From Leucocoprinus leucothites (lineage: Eukaryota > Basidiomycota > Agaricomycetes > Agaricales > Agaricaceae): a stretch of DNA of 64,000 nt. Made by a program: the position numbers and the translations under genes. The notes under the pieces were generated by a model. The model did no database searches and was not told the origin of the DNA. It saw only the letters and a program-made list of their open reading frames with translations. The stretch is from positions 62,001 to 126,000 of the forward strand of contig JAACJO010000021.1 in the NCBI GenBank assembly GCA_013368445.1, in the 5' to 3' direction. Positions 38,160-50,509 of the stretch are shown here, one piece after another (position 1 is the stretch's first letter; every line of letters begins with the position of its first letter).

Positions 38160-39127
38160 TGAAGGGAAGGTGGGATAAGTGAGTGCGGATGTGTTTGCGA
38201 ACACGACAGCGTCCGTCTGTCGTTGGTTCTGACCCAAGTAGATAGTTTGATTATTGATTGTTGTTAATGAGATTTTAATTGAAATGATAACTCAGCGCTA
38301 GTGCGACGATATGAGATGTTGCTGAGGAGTGAAACGATGATGAGGGCGGCCGTTTTGAGTGAGAACGACGTTTAAGAAGCTCCAACTTAGAGCTAAACTG
38401 TGTCCGAGAGATGGGGTCAATTTCACTAAAGAAAAACGGAAATACATCGCAGTATTTAAAGCTACGGCTCTATGAGTATCTACAATACTGCAGCTAACTA
38501 TAGAGAGCAGGAAGGAGCAGTTTATGAGACAATTTGTCGAGATTTTGTAAGGGAAAGGGAATTCTAAGGAATATTAGTGGTGGAGAAGTAGGTGGAGAGA
38601 AGGGTCCATGTGGCCGTTTAGACCTACACTATTACATTAGGCGATGAGACGAAACAATAGCGGTTGAGCCGGAGCACGAGTGACGATTTTATTAGATTTT
38701 TAGAATGAGAAAGAGAGGAGGAATGGAAAAGGGAATATAAAGCAAACATTAAATATTCGGACTTCTGTCAGTTGGATGACAGATCCTAACTCGGTTGCAT
38801 TGAAGCGGAGATGCCGAGTGCGAAATGTACGTAGCGAGTGGTAAAAGGAAGGTGTAGAATGGAGAGGGGAAAGGGGCATCTGGAATTGAGAGAGGAAAGG
38901 GGAAAGCTGAGGGGGATAGTGGTGGTAAGCGGCGGCTACTGGGCGAGGACTGCGCAGGGGCGCCTTGATACAGCAGTCGGCTATGATTGATGATTGGTGC
39001 GTTGCCAGGGTAGTAGGGTGTCGGTTAGTGCACAGAGGGTTGTCGAAGAAGGAGGAGACTTAATCAGTAGTAGAGAGAGGACGCGTGACGGCGGTGATAT
39101 GACGTCACGCGACATCCGATCTCTACA
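38160..39127 (-). mobile_element. LTR, family B, copy 4
   Basis: A full-length 968-base B unit, but its flanks differ (ACAG before, CTAC after). With the truncated C unit on its left, this points to recombination or deletion rather than a simple insertion. Confidence 0.82.
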
Positions 39128-40964
39128 CTACGCTGAGCGCCGAGAACTCACATCCATAGACCTTCACCTGTTGATCACTGAACTCAAACGGGACCGCAAC
39201 CGCGACGACTTCAACAGCAAATCGCGCGGCATGGACGGCACCGATAGCCTGTCAGGGGTGTCAATAGCACAGGGAAGCTGACTCTGATCCGTGCTAACCA
39301 CCGTGAGCTCTCACGCGATGGGTGAATCACCCAGGTAAGTAGACCCAGTGCATGTCCTAGTACTAAAGAAATGTAGAACATGAATATAAGACTTGAATTC
39401 TACGCATACCGCCCGTAAACCAACGCCTCTGCGGTCTAATAAATCACACAAAACCAAGAGTATCGAGATCGAAGTCATGCCAGAGGGCCCGACGTGGATC
39501 TCGAGTTTGACATCAAGCCTCTGAGGGCACCAGTCGACCAGAAAAAATCTGCGGGACGACTCAGCTGCTTCCTTTTCTCCCTATTTCTACACGGAAATGA
39601 CGGAGACCAGCACCATTTACGTGCAGTCCTTGATGTGGTAGAGAGTCGACTGACAACCATCACCCTGACAGCCCGAAACAAACCCGCTCAGACGACTCTC
39701 AGTCCAGCGCACTCGGAGATGATAAACCAAGGTACACATTTTCTCCATGTGAAAAAGAGAAGCCGGCCCACGAAAAACAGGAAGAAAATATGGGGAGATC
39801 ACACCGCTAAAACGACATGGTACGTGCGGAGCGATCGAATCCACGAATCACCAGCTGACTTGAGAAAAAATAATAGATGCACAGCCTCATTGCAGGCAAT
39901 GATTGGAAAGGGATACACACGCCCTGCATCCGCGCGATAATTCGCACAGGACCAGTTCAAAAACGGCACCATGACCATGAAGACCAGGAAGAACAAGAAA
40001 ACCAAAAACTAGGCTACATCTTTTGCGGAAAAAAATCTTTCTTGAAAATTACATCGGGGCAGGACATTCACAGCATCAAGAAACCGCATAAGATCACTCG
40101 ATTATCAGGGGAACCCAAGGAAAGGTACGACCGAGTAGTCGTCTCCCATCCAGTCATTCAGGTCTACAAGACACGGACCTTCCAAGGCCACCAATCACCA
40201 CCCGATTGCACCAGCAGCCACTCATTCCCTCGAGTCACCAGCACCTTTGCGCCCTCCACCTGGACCGTCCAACGCACCGCCTAGCATCGCCGTTGCAAGC
40301 CTAGCGGCGATTCCACCTACGTCATCCGGAGGAATCATTAGGCTCGCTAGCGGTGCTTTTTTGTGCACAAGACTTCTGGCTCTTTCAAGTCAACATAAAA
40401 CCCGTAGACGACGCAGGTGATTTTACAAACTCAGTAGGGTGTGAGGAAGGGGGAAAATACGGGTAATTGGTCATCCCATCCGTAGGCATTGGCAACGGGT
40501 GGGCATCATCGCATAACAAGAGACAAATTAAATTTTGATACGTGCTAGATAAGACATTCCTACCCTTGTATAGAGAGCCCTTGTACGAAAATATACGCTC
40601 TGTTCAGCCAAAGCGGTGTATAGCATCGTGCATGATCGTGCATGATGCGGTTCCCGTTGGTCTTCGAACGGCATCAATCGCCCATACGCGCTTTTGTATG
40701 GAATCTTCTTAGAGCAGTTGAATTACGGGAGGGAGTAGAGTCTGCTGAAGGGAGAGACATGGTCCGCGTGGTCAGCCTGACCAAAGATGCGGCATGTCAA
40801 GTCAGGCATGGATCCCTAATATTGACATCAGGTAGGAGCTCTCCGGACGGAGACACCCTTCTCCTAACGGGAGTACCATCCTGGAAAATTTGTAAATCCC
40901 CAACCTCCCATGATGTCGGTGAAGGTCGATGGGGAGGCAGGGGAGGGATCCGGCAGGTCCGAGT
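39128..40964. other. unassigned sequence with open frames
   Basis: Plus-strand frames at 39494-39940 (148 codons, basic middle part RSRPTKNRKK) and 39877-40284 (135 codons) overlap. A Pro/Ser-rich frame follows, with a GTAAGT donor at 39334. I recognise no domain. Because the region directly follows an LTR without a target duplication, it might be a remnant of retrotransposon internal sequence, but no primer binding site, protease or polymerase motif is visible. Confidence 0.25.
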
Positions 40965-41085
40965 ACCCACCAGATCCAAATATTGGACCGAGCAGAGCTC
41001 GAGCGGTGTTTGAGCATGGTTTGAGCAGAATTTGAGCGGGGTTCGAACTGCTCACGTGATCACTCGCGCTAGATCCGGCCACTGT
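40965..41085 (+). repeat. CACGTGA / TTCGAGCAGGG module, copy 2
   Basis: TTGGACCGAGCAG, several units of the (T)TTGAGCAGGG type and CTCACGTGATCACTCGCGC. The downstream sequence also shares blocks with 22.3-23.0 kb. Confidence 0.6.
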
Positions 41086-43224
41086 CCCGCCCTAAATCAT
41101 CCAAGGGCTATTACACCAAGAATGGGTTAGACACAAAAATCTTGCGAAACAGACGCTCCGTCCTCACCTCCCCCTGGCGTCATCATATGGTGGATTAGAC
41201 CGCCGCCTTGTTTCCTTACTCCTTCAATTTTCACCTCCATTCTGGCCTGTAAACCTGGGAGAAGCCCCAAAGAACCCGCGTTTTCCACCCGTCTGCGTCG
41301 TATACCCCCTACGCAGGTCGTCACAGCGGGTCCTGTGTAATTTACACGATCCATCTGTCTTTTATTGGTTGAAAACGAGCCCACCTCCTTCCTGTCTCTC
41401 AGCTCGAGCATTCAAGCCCCTGGGCGACGTTCTACACCACCTTGATTCTCGCCCTGGTGTCGCTTCCAACCATATGCTATTCACACATTCCGGTAGAACA
41501 ACCACCCGCTTGGTTACTTGCGTCGTGCTAAAGGGTTGGACGCCGATAAATAGGTCCTTAGCACCTCCAGGCTGCGTCGTTCAGCACCAAGAGGGAACAG
41601 ATATTTAGACACAAGGCCAGCGCTTCTGTAGGCATGGGTGAATAAAAACTTGGCAATATTTCTTGCTCATGAATAAGGAGAATGCTTCCTTCACTCCCCA
41701 TCACAGAGTCCTTAAAAGGCTGAAATTCTATCAAGAGAAGCAAGAAAGAAACGTCCAAAAAGGAAGGAAAAGCGGGTGGACATGAGAGAGGAATGGTTTC
41801 ATCCGAGATACCAAGATTGGGGATTAGATCTGCCTCATACCGGTCTGAAGCTCAGAGAATAATTAAGAGCATGAACCGCGAGCGAAGAGCGGTCTGGACG
41901 CACCTTTTGGGGTTCCTCACTTTCTTACAATTCCACAAGTTCAATAACCTTGCTTTCAACGGGCTTTACAGGGATTCCATTTTCTCCTTGGGTTTCGTGG
42001 ACTTTGGGAAATGAAAGTCGAGCTCCTTGGTGTCTGAACGAGGTGGAAGGCAAGCCAGGACGGGTGGGGGGAGATAACTTGCCGGATCGCTGTCCTGCGT
42101 TCTGAAAACTCCATTGGGCATTACCAAGATGTGTTGGCGGGCCGTCGTTTTAGGAGGCCGATGGATGAGGCCGTGAGCGAGGAAAATAGCCAGACGGCTC
42201 CGAAGTTTGAATTCAAATGAGCCATAGGAATGAATACCAGAGACCTGTGACGTGGATTTCAGGCGCGCAGAAAACAAGCGATCTAAGTCGGAGCTTTCAG
42301 CGCATTATCGATTCGAGAGATCAGCAGGTTTCAGCCTTAGATGCGCCATAGATGTTGTGAATTCTCATTCTTCTTATGAAAACGATGACCTCTCTTTGAT
42401 CTCTTGCTGTCTTTATTCTCAGGATAGCTCATGACGTTCTGAGAACAAGTCGTTGGGCTCTCTGTCGCGTTATAAATTTCTCCGCCCCTAGCTCCACCCA
42501 TTGAACCATCAATTTACCACCGCTTTGGACGACAATCTGCGCTCTTATTCATACTGCACTGGTTGCCGATGTTTATTGGCCTATGCCCCTCTCCTCCTTC
42601 CCTCTTTACCTTGTCCACCGTCTTGATAATGGGCGTTTATTGTACGCATTTCGACCTTATTTCTTCTCCCTTTGGACTGCGTTACTCCACTTGATGTTCG
42701 CTTTCGGCCTTCTTTCATCCCCCCTCGTTTCTACTTAGAAATAGGCTTCAAAAGCTATTTATTCGCAGTATTCAAGGTTCACAGCGCGTGTTTTTGGGTG
42801 CTTGAATTCGCAGCCGATGTCTAGCATTCAAACCCCCCGAAAATCGCTCTCGTTAGCCCACTGCCTTCAATCCTCTTGGTTTCAACCCTCTAACGATCCC
42901 CTGGCTTCGTATACGTCAAAACCATCACCCCCTTTCAGCTTGTTTCAGCCCGTGGTTGGGACTCTTCGACTCTGCGAACGCATGCATTCAGGCTTCGAGC
43001 TTAACCGTTGACAGAATTAACCGTGCTTCCGCTGCATAACGGCTTCTTTCCGGGCAGGGATATCGTATCGATTGAGGTGAACAAAATTTACAACTCCAAG
43101 ATTTTGAGGCAGAAAGGGGACGGTTAACTAGCACCATGATTTGGTTCATTTAGGCATAAGCTCTTTGATGCACTTCCATGCGTAACATTTGGCCACTGAA
43201 AAATTTAAGGGAATCGGCAGCCAT
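41086..43224. other. no supported gene
   Basis: 41.1-41.4 kb continues the similarity to 22.3-23.0 kb. The rest has short frames only. Confidence 0.4.
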
Positions 43225-43685
43225 TGAAGGGGAACGGGCAGTTGTACCCCCGTAAATAATATAAAATATTAATGCGAGTGCGACCGAGTCCAACAGTCTC
43301 TGGGTGTCAAAACCACAAGAACACGTCTACGAGGGACTGTGCAGAATTTGGAGAGGAAAGGAGTAGAATTAAGCGAGATATAAAGAGACGACTGAGATAG
43401 ATAGAGAATGAATAAATTTTGATCATTTGCTGATTTTCGGACTGAGGCTGAGGCAAAGGCGGTCGTGGTTCATTGACTAGCTCCAAAACTGACTACGACA
43501 CGTCCAAGTACACTACTAAAGTCCCTGTGGCAAACTAGTGCCTAAATTTTGAAACCAAAGTAAATAAGTTTATTCTAAAAAAAAGAATCAACAGGCACTA
43601 TGATAACAAAACTGATGTCAAATAAATAGTAGGTGATGGGTGCTTGGGTGCGAGATCCAAGCGGAGACGGAAGCCCATCTCCACA
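43225..43685 (-). mobile_element. solo LTR, family A, copy 2
   Basis: A 461-base unit from TGAAGGGGAACGGG to CATCTCCACA, flanked by CCAT on both sides (43221-43224 and 43686-43689). Confidence 0.88.
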
Positions 43686-44951
43686 CCATCGTAATGCGGA
43701 TTCGGCGATTATATTCTTCTTATAACATGATCGTCCAACCAAATGAGTAAATTCAAGGGGCTTGCAGAACCCAAGCCACGAACTGATTTTTTTCCAGGAT
43801 CAACCGTTTTGATGCCTGTCTCAAGGTCTCGCAATATCTCGTAAACATGCCGCAAATACCACATACGCCGCTACAAAATTGAATTCATTCAAGAGACGCA
43901 TAAAATTCGCAGAAGATGGTGCTGGAGTAATGGGGTGTGGGGCGATGTTCGTCGATCTGGTTGGTGCAGACCATAACAGCCAGCATTTTTAGAGTCAGCG
44001 GTTGCCCAGTATAACTAGCGCCTGCCTGATGCGCTCGTTCGTGCCCCCGGACTGGTACTAATCAACAAGAGACTGCTGCTCTGGGTTGTTCAGCGCATGA
44101 GCACTAAAGAACGCATGGGGCTTTTTCGGAGAAGTCTGCAGGGGTTGAAGGCCTCTAGGAAGAGCGCTGCGAGGTGGGCGTGCATGCATGCGTTGCAAAC
44201 GCCGCGTCGTCATTTGTGCAACGGGGAGGCCCGGGGTGAAGGCGAGGTGTGGAGTTTATGGTCATGCATTTCCATGGACGGCTGCCGGGTAACCAAACGG
44301 TGCGTGCTGACGATTGTCCCGAATCGCTTATGCGCGGAGCAAAGAGGCTCATGCTCAGTTTAGCTATCTACGGGTTCGAAAACGACGCCGCGTTGTGCGA
44401 GGGCTGGATTTGGGGACCCAAGGAGCAGGTTAAGCCTGCATTTTCTGCTGCTGACGAGGCTGCAGGGGTTGAAGCCCACGCTGAGCTGGCTGCATCAAGG
44501 GGAGGGGCTGGGCAATTGCAATGACCTGTTTTGGGTATACCAGCAAAGTATTCACTCATATTTCATGATTTCAGCGTCATATTTCTCGCATTTTATGTGG
44601 ATTTTGAACGAATGCAGTATTGTAGCGGAATGCGTGGTAGATGTGGAGATATTTACAAAATTCTGCAAGATCTTGACCCTTGCATCAAAACGGCCGGTCC
44701 TGCAGAAAAATTAGCTATCACCTTGAGTTCTGCAACCTGCTGTAAGAGCTAACAGAGTTCAGAATTTAAAATAAAATAAAATAAATAAATGGGGCGCCGA
44801 CATAAGGAACATTGAGAGCACAAAGGAAGTACAGGAAAAAGAGCTGCTCAATAAAGACAGGGGTGAGGAAAGGCGAAAATCGCTGAAATAAATGGGGGGG
44901 GTGCTGGGCAGCAGCAAGGCACCAACCACCAGGCATAGCCGCCTCCAACTG
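43686..44951. other. no firm gene; AAAAT microsatellite
   Basis: 44097-44524 has overlapping plus-strand frames, one with HFHGRLPGNQTVRADDCPES, but no domain. An (AAAAT/AAAT)n run lies at 44765-44790. Confidence 0.35.
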
Positions 44952-45296
44952 TCAGCCAGGATTCTTCTCCCAACATGCCACAAGGGGCTTATATGCTCTC
45001 AAACCCGCTCGATGCAGGTAGTTTCTAATATCTTCAGCTTCTTTTCTCTTCAATAGAACTTTTCTTGAAATCGGACGATCGCTCGCAAGACAAACGATTA
45101 AGATCGCAGGCTCAACTGGGTCCTCCAGGTCATGCATGTCAAATCCAGAAACGCCATACTTCTTCAGGAGGTCCTCGTAAAGCCATTCAATGGCGTTGTA
45201 TTGTTCGTCACGTTTGTAGGATTTTCCAGTGAGGTGATGCACGAGGTCGAAGACTTGGAGAAAGGTGATGACATAACCGACGGCGTAGTAGGGCAT
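44952..45296 (-). CDS. small Agaricomycete hypothetical protein
   Basis: A 114-codon frame starts at the ATG at 45296 (MPYYAVGYVITFLQVFDL) and ends VACWEKNPG. I prefer this start to an upstream in-frame ATG (45452) because the intervening sequence is pyrimidine-rich and reads like a 5' leader or intron end (TTCTCATTCAG). The protein has an amphipathic helix with YNAIEWLYEDLLKKYGVSGF, then EPAILIVCLASDRPISRK and a basic C-terminus. From memory, small proteins of this plan (YYA(V/I)G start, a middle helix, 'ILI.CL.S' strand) are common and uncharacterised in mushrooms. No function can be assigned. The frame is intact. Confidence 0.55.
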   Translation of the reverse strand: MPYYAVGYVITFLQVFDLVHHLTGKSYKRDEQYNAIEWLYEDLLKKYGVSGFDMHDLEDPVEPAILIVCLASDRPISRKVLLKRKEAEDIRNYLHRAGLRAYKPLVACWEKNPG

Positions 45297-46205
45297 GCGG
45301 TCTGAATGAGAAAAGTAGAATGAGGGAGGAAAGATGGAATGAGGGGAAGGCGAAAAGGCCACCGGAGGACTTAATGCAGGCGTTGGTTTCCGTTTAAATG
45401 GACCCAGGGAGGGAGGTTCAAGGAGTTTCCCAGGGGAATGGGGCTGTGGCAAACAAGGACCAGATTACAGGAGGCCAAGGTTGTCAAATACAAGGAACTC
45501 ACGGCCTTAACCTCTTCTGCTAATTTATATTGGCAGCTGTTGGGCTCGCGCTAGGAATGTCGCAGAGAAGTGGGGGTGTGTATGCGGTTGCGTGAGAAGG
45601 AAAAGAGAACTATCCCTATTACATGACGTGGCAATGCTGACTTGTAACGACCCTGAGGCCTGAGCCCGGAATACTAATTCAGAACATTCCACGTGGAAGA
45701 TTTTGAATCCAGTTCTTCAGACTTCAAGCTTCAAGATTTGGATACATACTCAGCACAAACGCCATGAACACCCAAATATTTTTTTCCACCACCAAACCAC
45801 CTTTCGACTCCTTCAGCCATACGGGGGACACCCTGCAACAAATTTTCAACAGCAGCCATAAAGACGCCGAAGGCGGCTGGGGCTAGTTTAACCCTCTCTT
45901 GGGGGTGAGCTGGCCTCAAAGAAGATCATCGACGGGCTTGTACCTTGGTGCATCACGCACGAAGTTAGCGCCCGTAAACCCATTGGGCCACCACGAAGTC
46001 GTCCTCTCCCGCCGACCCCGTACCTCCTACACACCAAGGACGCTGAGGCGATGCTGATCAGAAATCTATTTGATCTCGTTTGTTCGTCCGTCTCATCCCT
46101 CGCCGATAAAATGCGGCAATGATCCCTATGAGACCCCGAGGTCGGAGGTTCTGGAGAAGGTGATGAAGAGCTGATGGGCGGGGCGGTGTTGTTGAGAGAG
46201 CCTAG
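45297..46205. other. intergenic
   Basis: Nothing supported apart from the possible 5' leader of the preceding minus-strand gene. Confidence 0.4.
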
Positions 46206-46991
46206 TGTAGAGATTGTGAGTTCGGTTGCTCATGAAAATGGCAACCTCTCGCAAATCTCTAGTGATCTTAACCACTCAGATCACTGTTGATTTCGGAGCG
46301 CCCGCCAACGAGCCGCCCATTCCTTTTCTGGTTTTGGTATCTATCCACCTCCATTCCTCCTCTTTTTCAACTTTCCTCTTCCGAATTTTATGTTCAAATT
46401 TTCATTCTTGTGTCGTCATGTTGTCATAATAATGTACCTGTAATCTGTATTGAATTACGTACTTGTAATTGCTTTGTATAATATTGTACTGACATCTCTC
46501 CATCTCAACTTATGCCCATTTTTCCTCTTCCCTCTAACTAGTCCACTGCCTCGATATTGTACTTGTATTGCATATTTATTTAGCCCCTGTTTCGTGTACA
46601 TTTCGAGCCGCCTTATTGTTCTTTTCTTTTACTTTCAAATTTCCTTTTTTAATCTTCTTTTCATCTTTCTACTTCGAAATATTCGCTCAAAATTATTATT
46701 TCTTGTTGTATATAAACCCTGTACAAGCTGTAGTTGTAGGATATGAAATTTACTGCCTATCTCACTCGTCTCTAATCATCTGAACTTGTCTCAAATTTAT
46801 CTAAATCAAAACTTGATCTATTCCTTTATCTACTACATCTCGAAGTTTTCCTCTTTTCCTAAACTCATCTCCACTCGTTCTCTCGTCGTTCCACCTCCTA
46901 GGAGGTCGTCTTCGGTCCAGAAGCCCAACGGCTGTTGGAATCGGCCGTGCTCGCAGTTTTATTTTGTTGTAAAAGGGTTTATTACTCTTCA
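46206..46991 (+). mobile_element. solo LTR, family C, copy 2
   Basis: A 786-base unit from TGTAGAGATTGTGAG to ATTACTCTTCA, flanked by CTAG (46202-46205 and 46992-46995). This is the best-defined C copy. Confidence 0.88.
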
Positions 46992-47483
46992 CTAGTACGA
47001 TTTGAAGCCAGTGGAGACGCTGGTTGACAGGCCGCGCCCCTGTAGAACGACTTGGGGTCTAATGCACTCATAACTCACCCCTTCTGCATCCATTGCCGCT
47101 GGAAAAATCTGCTCATCCTAAACCCCGCGGTTTCAACCCTCCATTCACAGGCCTCGGCAGCGTCTGATCCTGGGCATAAAGGGGGAAATCCAAGGCGGTG
47201 TTCCTGGGCTCTCGCAGCCTTGCATGAAACGGGTAATATTTCTCCGCCTCCTCACGGAATATGCAAAAAATTCATGGAAGAATTCTGCTACGGTATGCTG
47301 CGAAATTGAACCATGGCGCTGCGAACGACCGCTGGGTGCCAGGGCACTCGAGTAAAATATTCGCTCCGAAACGATGTGCGCCCGACCACCCCGTCACCCG
47401 TCCGTTCTTTCTTCAAGACCCAGACGTCTGTGCATCTGGCCTACCGGCCTAATTTGACACGGCTTCACACCAGGAAAAAGCTC
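46992..47483. other. intergenic
   Basis: Short frames only; no feature supported. Confidence 0.4.
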
Positions 47484-48060
47484 CTGCCTTTTTGGGATGC
47501 TTTCGCCGCTTCGACATTTCTGACATCACTTGACATCCACATTCAGAGCTTTCGGTGCCCTAGCATTCTCAAACATCCTTGCCATTGGCATCTGTGGCTT
47601 TTGTAGCTTTAAGAGACTTGAAAATTTTAATAACCTGCGTTGCCACCCTTTATGTTGTTACAAACGCCAAATATATGCGCATTTGTAATGTTCTTTTCCA
47701 TTAAGTTTACCTTTGGGTTGTTATCAATGACTCACAAATACATATTCATAGCTCTCTCAGCCTCGCTGAGGTTGCTCAAATGCATCTGTGTGAAGACTTC
47801 TAGGCGATTATTTTGGTCTGAGCATGAATTTATCTAGTGCACTCAAACATCCGATTCTCTAGGGAATGTTGTCGGTAGGACTGAGGTGCTCGATGACAGC
47901 AAGCGTTAGCCGAGCATTTAGCTATGCCATTTATTGTGGCTTTGGGAGCTTTGGCTGTCTTACTCACTTTGGCTGCTTACAAAGGCAGTCGCGCATTCAT
48001 TGCCGCCCAGAATGGCAAGAGCTTTTTCCTGATGCATGGCCGCAAAAAGCCGGCTGGAAA
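47484..48060 (+). repeat. diverged repeat F, copy 2
   Basis: Matches 379-790: TGACATCACTTGACATCCACATT, GCATTCTC and the late phrase GGCAAGAGCTTTTTCCTGATGCATG. It contains the small open frame described next. Confidence 0.4.
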
Positions 48061-48112
48061 CGGGGAGGCGCCCGTGGCTTCGCACGCTACCGAGGGCACG
48101 GTTGACAATTAG
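47924..48112 (+). CDS. possible small membrane protein
   Basis: A 62-codon frame begins MPFIVALGALAVLLTLAAYK, an N-terminal hydrophobic helix of about 18 residues, followed by RAFIAAQNGKSFFLMHGRKK and a polar tail. The plan of a short membrane anchor plus a basic patch is protein-like. The related sequence at 379-790 does not keep this frame, which argues either that copy 1 is decayed or that the frame is accidental. The family is not recognised. Confidence 0.35.
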   Translation: MPFIVALGALAVLLTLAAYKGSRAFIAAQNGKSFFLMHGRKKPAGNGEAPVASHATEGTVDN

Positions 48113-49463
48113 GACGACGGCAGCGACGGCGATCGCTCTAGGCCAACCGAGTTTAATAATAAAAGCGGTCTGCAGCCCTGAGGGCAGGGAGGAGGTCCGG
48201 GAGACTCAGAGGTGGAGCTCGTGGTTTTCGGTCGGTGGCGGGAATGTGCCGCAGAGGGGGTGTTCCTTCTCTGATAAAGTAACAAATCCGCTAGCTCATC
48301 TCCACCCCTTACCGCTGCTGGCGTTCGGGTGCACCCACGGGCGCTTACACCAATTTAATTCCATGCAAGGGCCCGTTCGTAGTTATACGATGCGGTGTGA
48401 TTTCTCAGCTGCGCTAAATCTCGATTGGGGCGATAAAATGGCACTGAAAGCACGACGGCACCTACCTGCTCGTCGTCGCCAAATATGTTGAGGTGGGTCA
48501 ACTCTGACTTCCTTCCGGCTTCCTGCAAGCCGCGAGCTTTCAACGGTTCGGCAGCTTCGCTCCAGAATGGGTGATTGGCTGGAAACGGTTATGGTTCCGA
48601 GAGAAGGGGGCCCAGAGAGCAGGGGGCCCAGAGAGTGACGGGACCCCGTGAAGCTTCGCGGACGACCTAGATGCAGGAGGGAGAGAAGTCAGCCCTCGAA
48701 GCCCATGGCTATAAAACCTAGAAGGGGGGTGCAGGTGCATTTATGATTAAGGGAGATGCGTGGGTAGGACAAGGTCTCCCCTCGAATAGATGCCTCGTTC
48801 CTGTGCGGTTTCTCAGCCCGGTCCCAGCGGGGCCGTTGTGATACACGGCGACTTGCGTGCAGGACCTGGATCGCCCCTCGCCAGGTGCGATTCATTGAGC
48901 CTCGACGCGACCGTCGCATGGGTTTCAATGGAACCTGGGCCATTCGCACAGAATCTTACCTATAGGCCCTCGCCCCTCCTCTTCCAGTCGCTGCGCTCGG
49001 GTAGACCTCCTAATTCTATCACTTTTTAACTTCCTTTTTGTGAATAAATCCCTAAGCATCAGAAGCCAAGTCTGCGGAAGCACGCAGTGTGCCAGAAGCC
49101 GGAACCCCGGTGGCGACCCGTGCACGTTCCCTTTCTGGCTTCACACCCTGGTGTTTGGAGACCTAGTCTCCAAGTCCACCACCCCCAAGCCCTCGCATGC
49201 TTCCGAATATATTCCAGGATTTAAAGAATGCTACCGTCACCTCGCCTGCGCGAGAACCCCCTTTCCCATTCCATAGTCGACCAAGCCAGTGGATCCACTC
49301 AAGTCATGTGGAAATACCCCCACTCTCGACAGGAATGCTTTTAAACCTCGCCTGAAAGCCGGTCAATGCGTTAGCTATGAGTAGAGCTTCCAGAGAAGAA
49401 AAAAACTTGTGCTGAGAGGGTGGTGTTGAATTCACAAACTTGCAGGCCCCAGACGACTGGGAG
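48113..49463. other. no supported gene; start of the GC-rich, repeat-dense block
   Basis: A block at 49088-49160 (GCCAGAAGCCGG...CTTTCTGGC, a gapped palindrome) recurs at 50342-50410 (GCCAGAAGTCGG...ACTTCTGGC), spaced about 1.25 kb. GGGGGCCCAGAGAG is repeated at 48606-48635. Confidence 0.4.
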
Positions 49464-49550
49464 AGGGCCGATTCTGGTACGAGTGATCACGTGATCAGTT
49501 CGAACCCTGGTCGAACCCTGGTTGATCCAACGTTCGAAATTCAAGCCCCA
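49464..49550 (-). repeat. CACGTGA / TTCGAGCAGGG module, copy 3
   Basis: GATCACGTGATCAG, then two CGAACCCTGGT units and TTGATCCAACG: the inverted form of the module at 22175. GATCACGTGATC is a perfect 12-base palindrome. Confidence 0.6.
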
Positions 49551-49990
49551 GCCGATGAAAACTCGTGGGGAAATTCTTGTGGGAGAAAAAGGGACGGTTT
49601 ATCCAGGAATTCTGGGTTTATTTTTTCACCACGTATAACCGGAGAGAAAGCTCCTGGAACCCGCAGACTTGCTGCAGAATAGGTATTTTTAGAGACAAGT
49701 GTCCTGGATATTGCACCAAGAGGTTTTGCACAAATTTCACGCAGATTTTTTGCTTTCAAAAAGCTCCTCGTCCTTCATCATCCACCCCTTGTTAGAATTC
49801 GAAGATTTCCGGAGGAAAAAATCTACTTTTCAGCGCAGGGTTCTGTTGGCATCGACCCTCCTCCTGAATTCATTCAGACCCTCTAGCCGAGGCATACAAA
49901 CCTCTTATCGGGCGCAGGAAGGGGAAATAAAGGAAGAGGAATAGCAGGGTGAATAGGTGCATTGAAACGGCGATAAAAAGGGTCATTCAT

Positions 49991-50105
49991 CCTGGATATG
50001 GGCTTCTGTCTGCGCTTGAATTTTGTATTCTAGCACCCATCTCCAACTGCTGCTCAATTCGCATCTGTTTTTTCTTCTGTGGCGCCTTTTATCTTTTTTT
50101 CATCA
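49991..50105 (+). repeat. old relative of LTR A (fragment)
   Basis: GATATGGGCTTCTGTCTGCGCTTG...AGCACCCATC followed by TTCGCATCTGTTTTTTC and TGGCGCC matches the first 110 bases of LTR A (31828 on) with many changes. Confidence 0.5.
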
Positions 50106-50509
50106 TGAGTAAAATGAAGCGCCTATAAAGGAGCGATCCGGGTGAAAAATCTCGTTCCCCTACGTGGACCCCACCGGAAATGAAATTCCCCGTAGAGCAT
50201 TCCCTCATCCCACCACCCCCCAGTCGTTGCGCCAAATCCCATAGCTTTTTAATTTTCTTACCCTGCGCTTCCTAGCTATGAGTTTATTTTCAGGAAATAA
50301 GCTCTAGATGCCATAAACCGAGCCTTCGGAAATGGGTGGTGGGCCAGAAGTCGGACGGAAGCGGTGACCCGTCTGCATTCCACTTCTGGCCTCGCAACCC
50401 TAGCACTTGGAAACCCACCCCTCCAATGCACCGTGTGCAAAATAATTCGTGTTTCTTACCTTGTACGTGACCTGAACCTCCCTGGAGTGGCCTCACCGGC
50501 GGAAGGTTT
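50106..50509. other. GC-rich intergenic sequence
   Basis: Holds the second copy of the gapped GCCAGAAG...CTTCTGGC palindrome (50342-50410). No gene. Confidence 0.4.

Noticed and set aside
39128..40300. Retrotransposon gag region after B copy 4
   Set aside because: No primer-binding site follows the LTR end, and no zinc knuckle, protease or polymerase motif is present.
46450..46746. Hydrophobic frames inside C and B LTRs
   Set aside because: They recur in every LTR copy because the LTR sequence recurs; there is no start context or selection on the frame.
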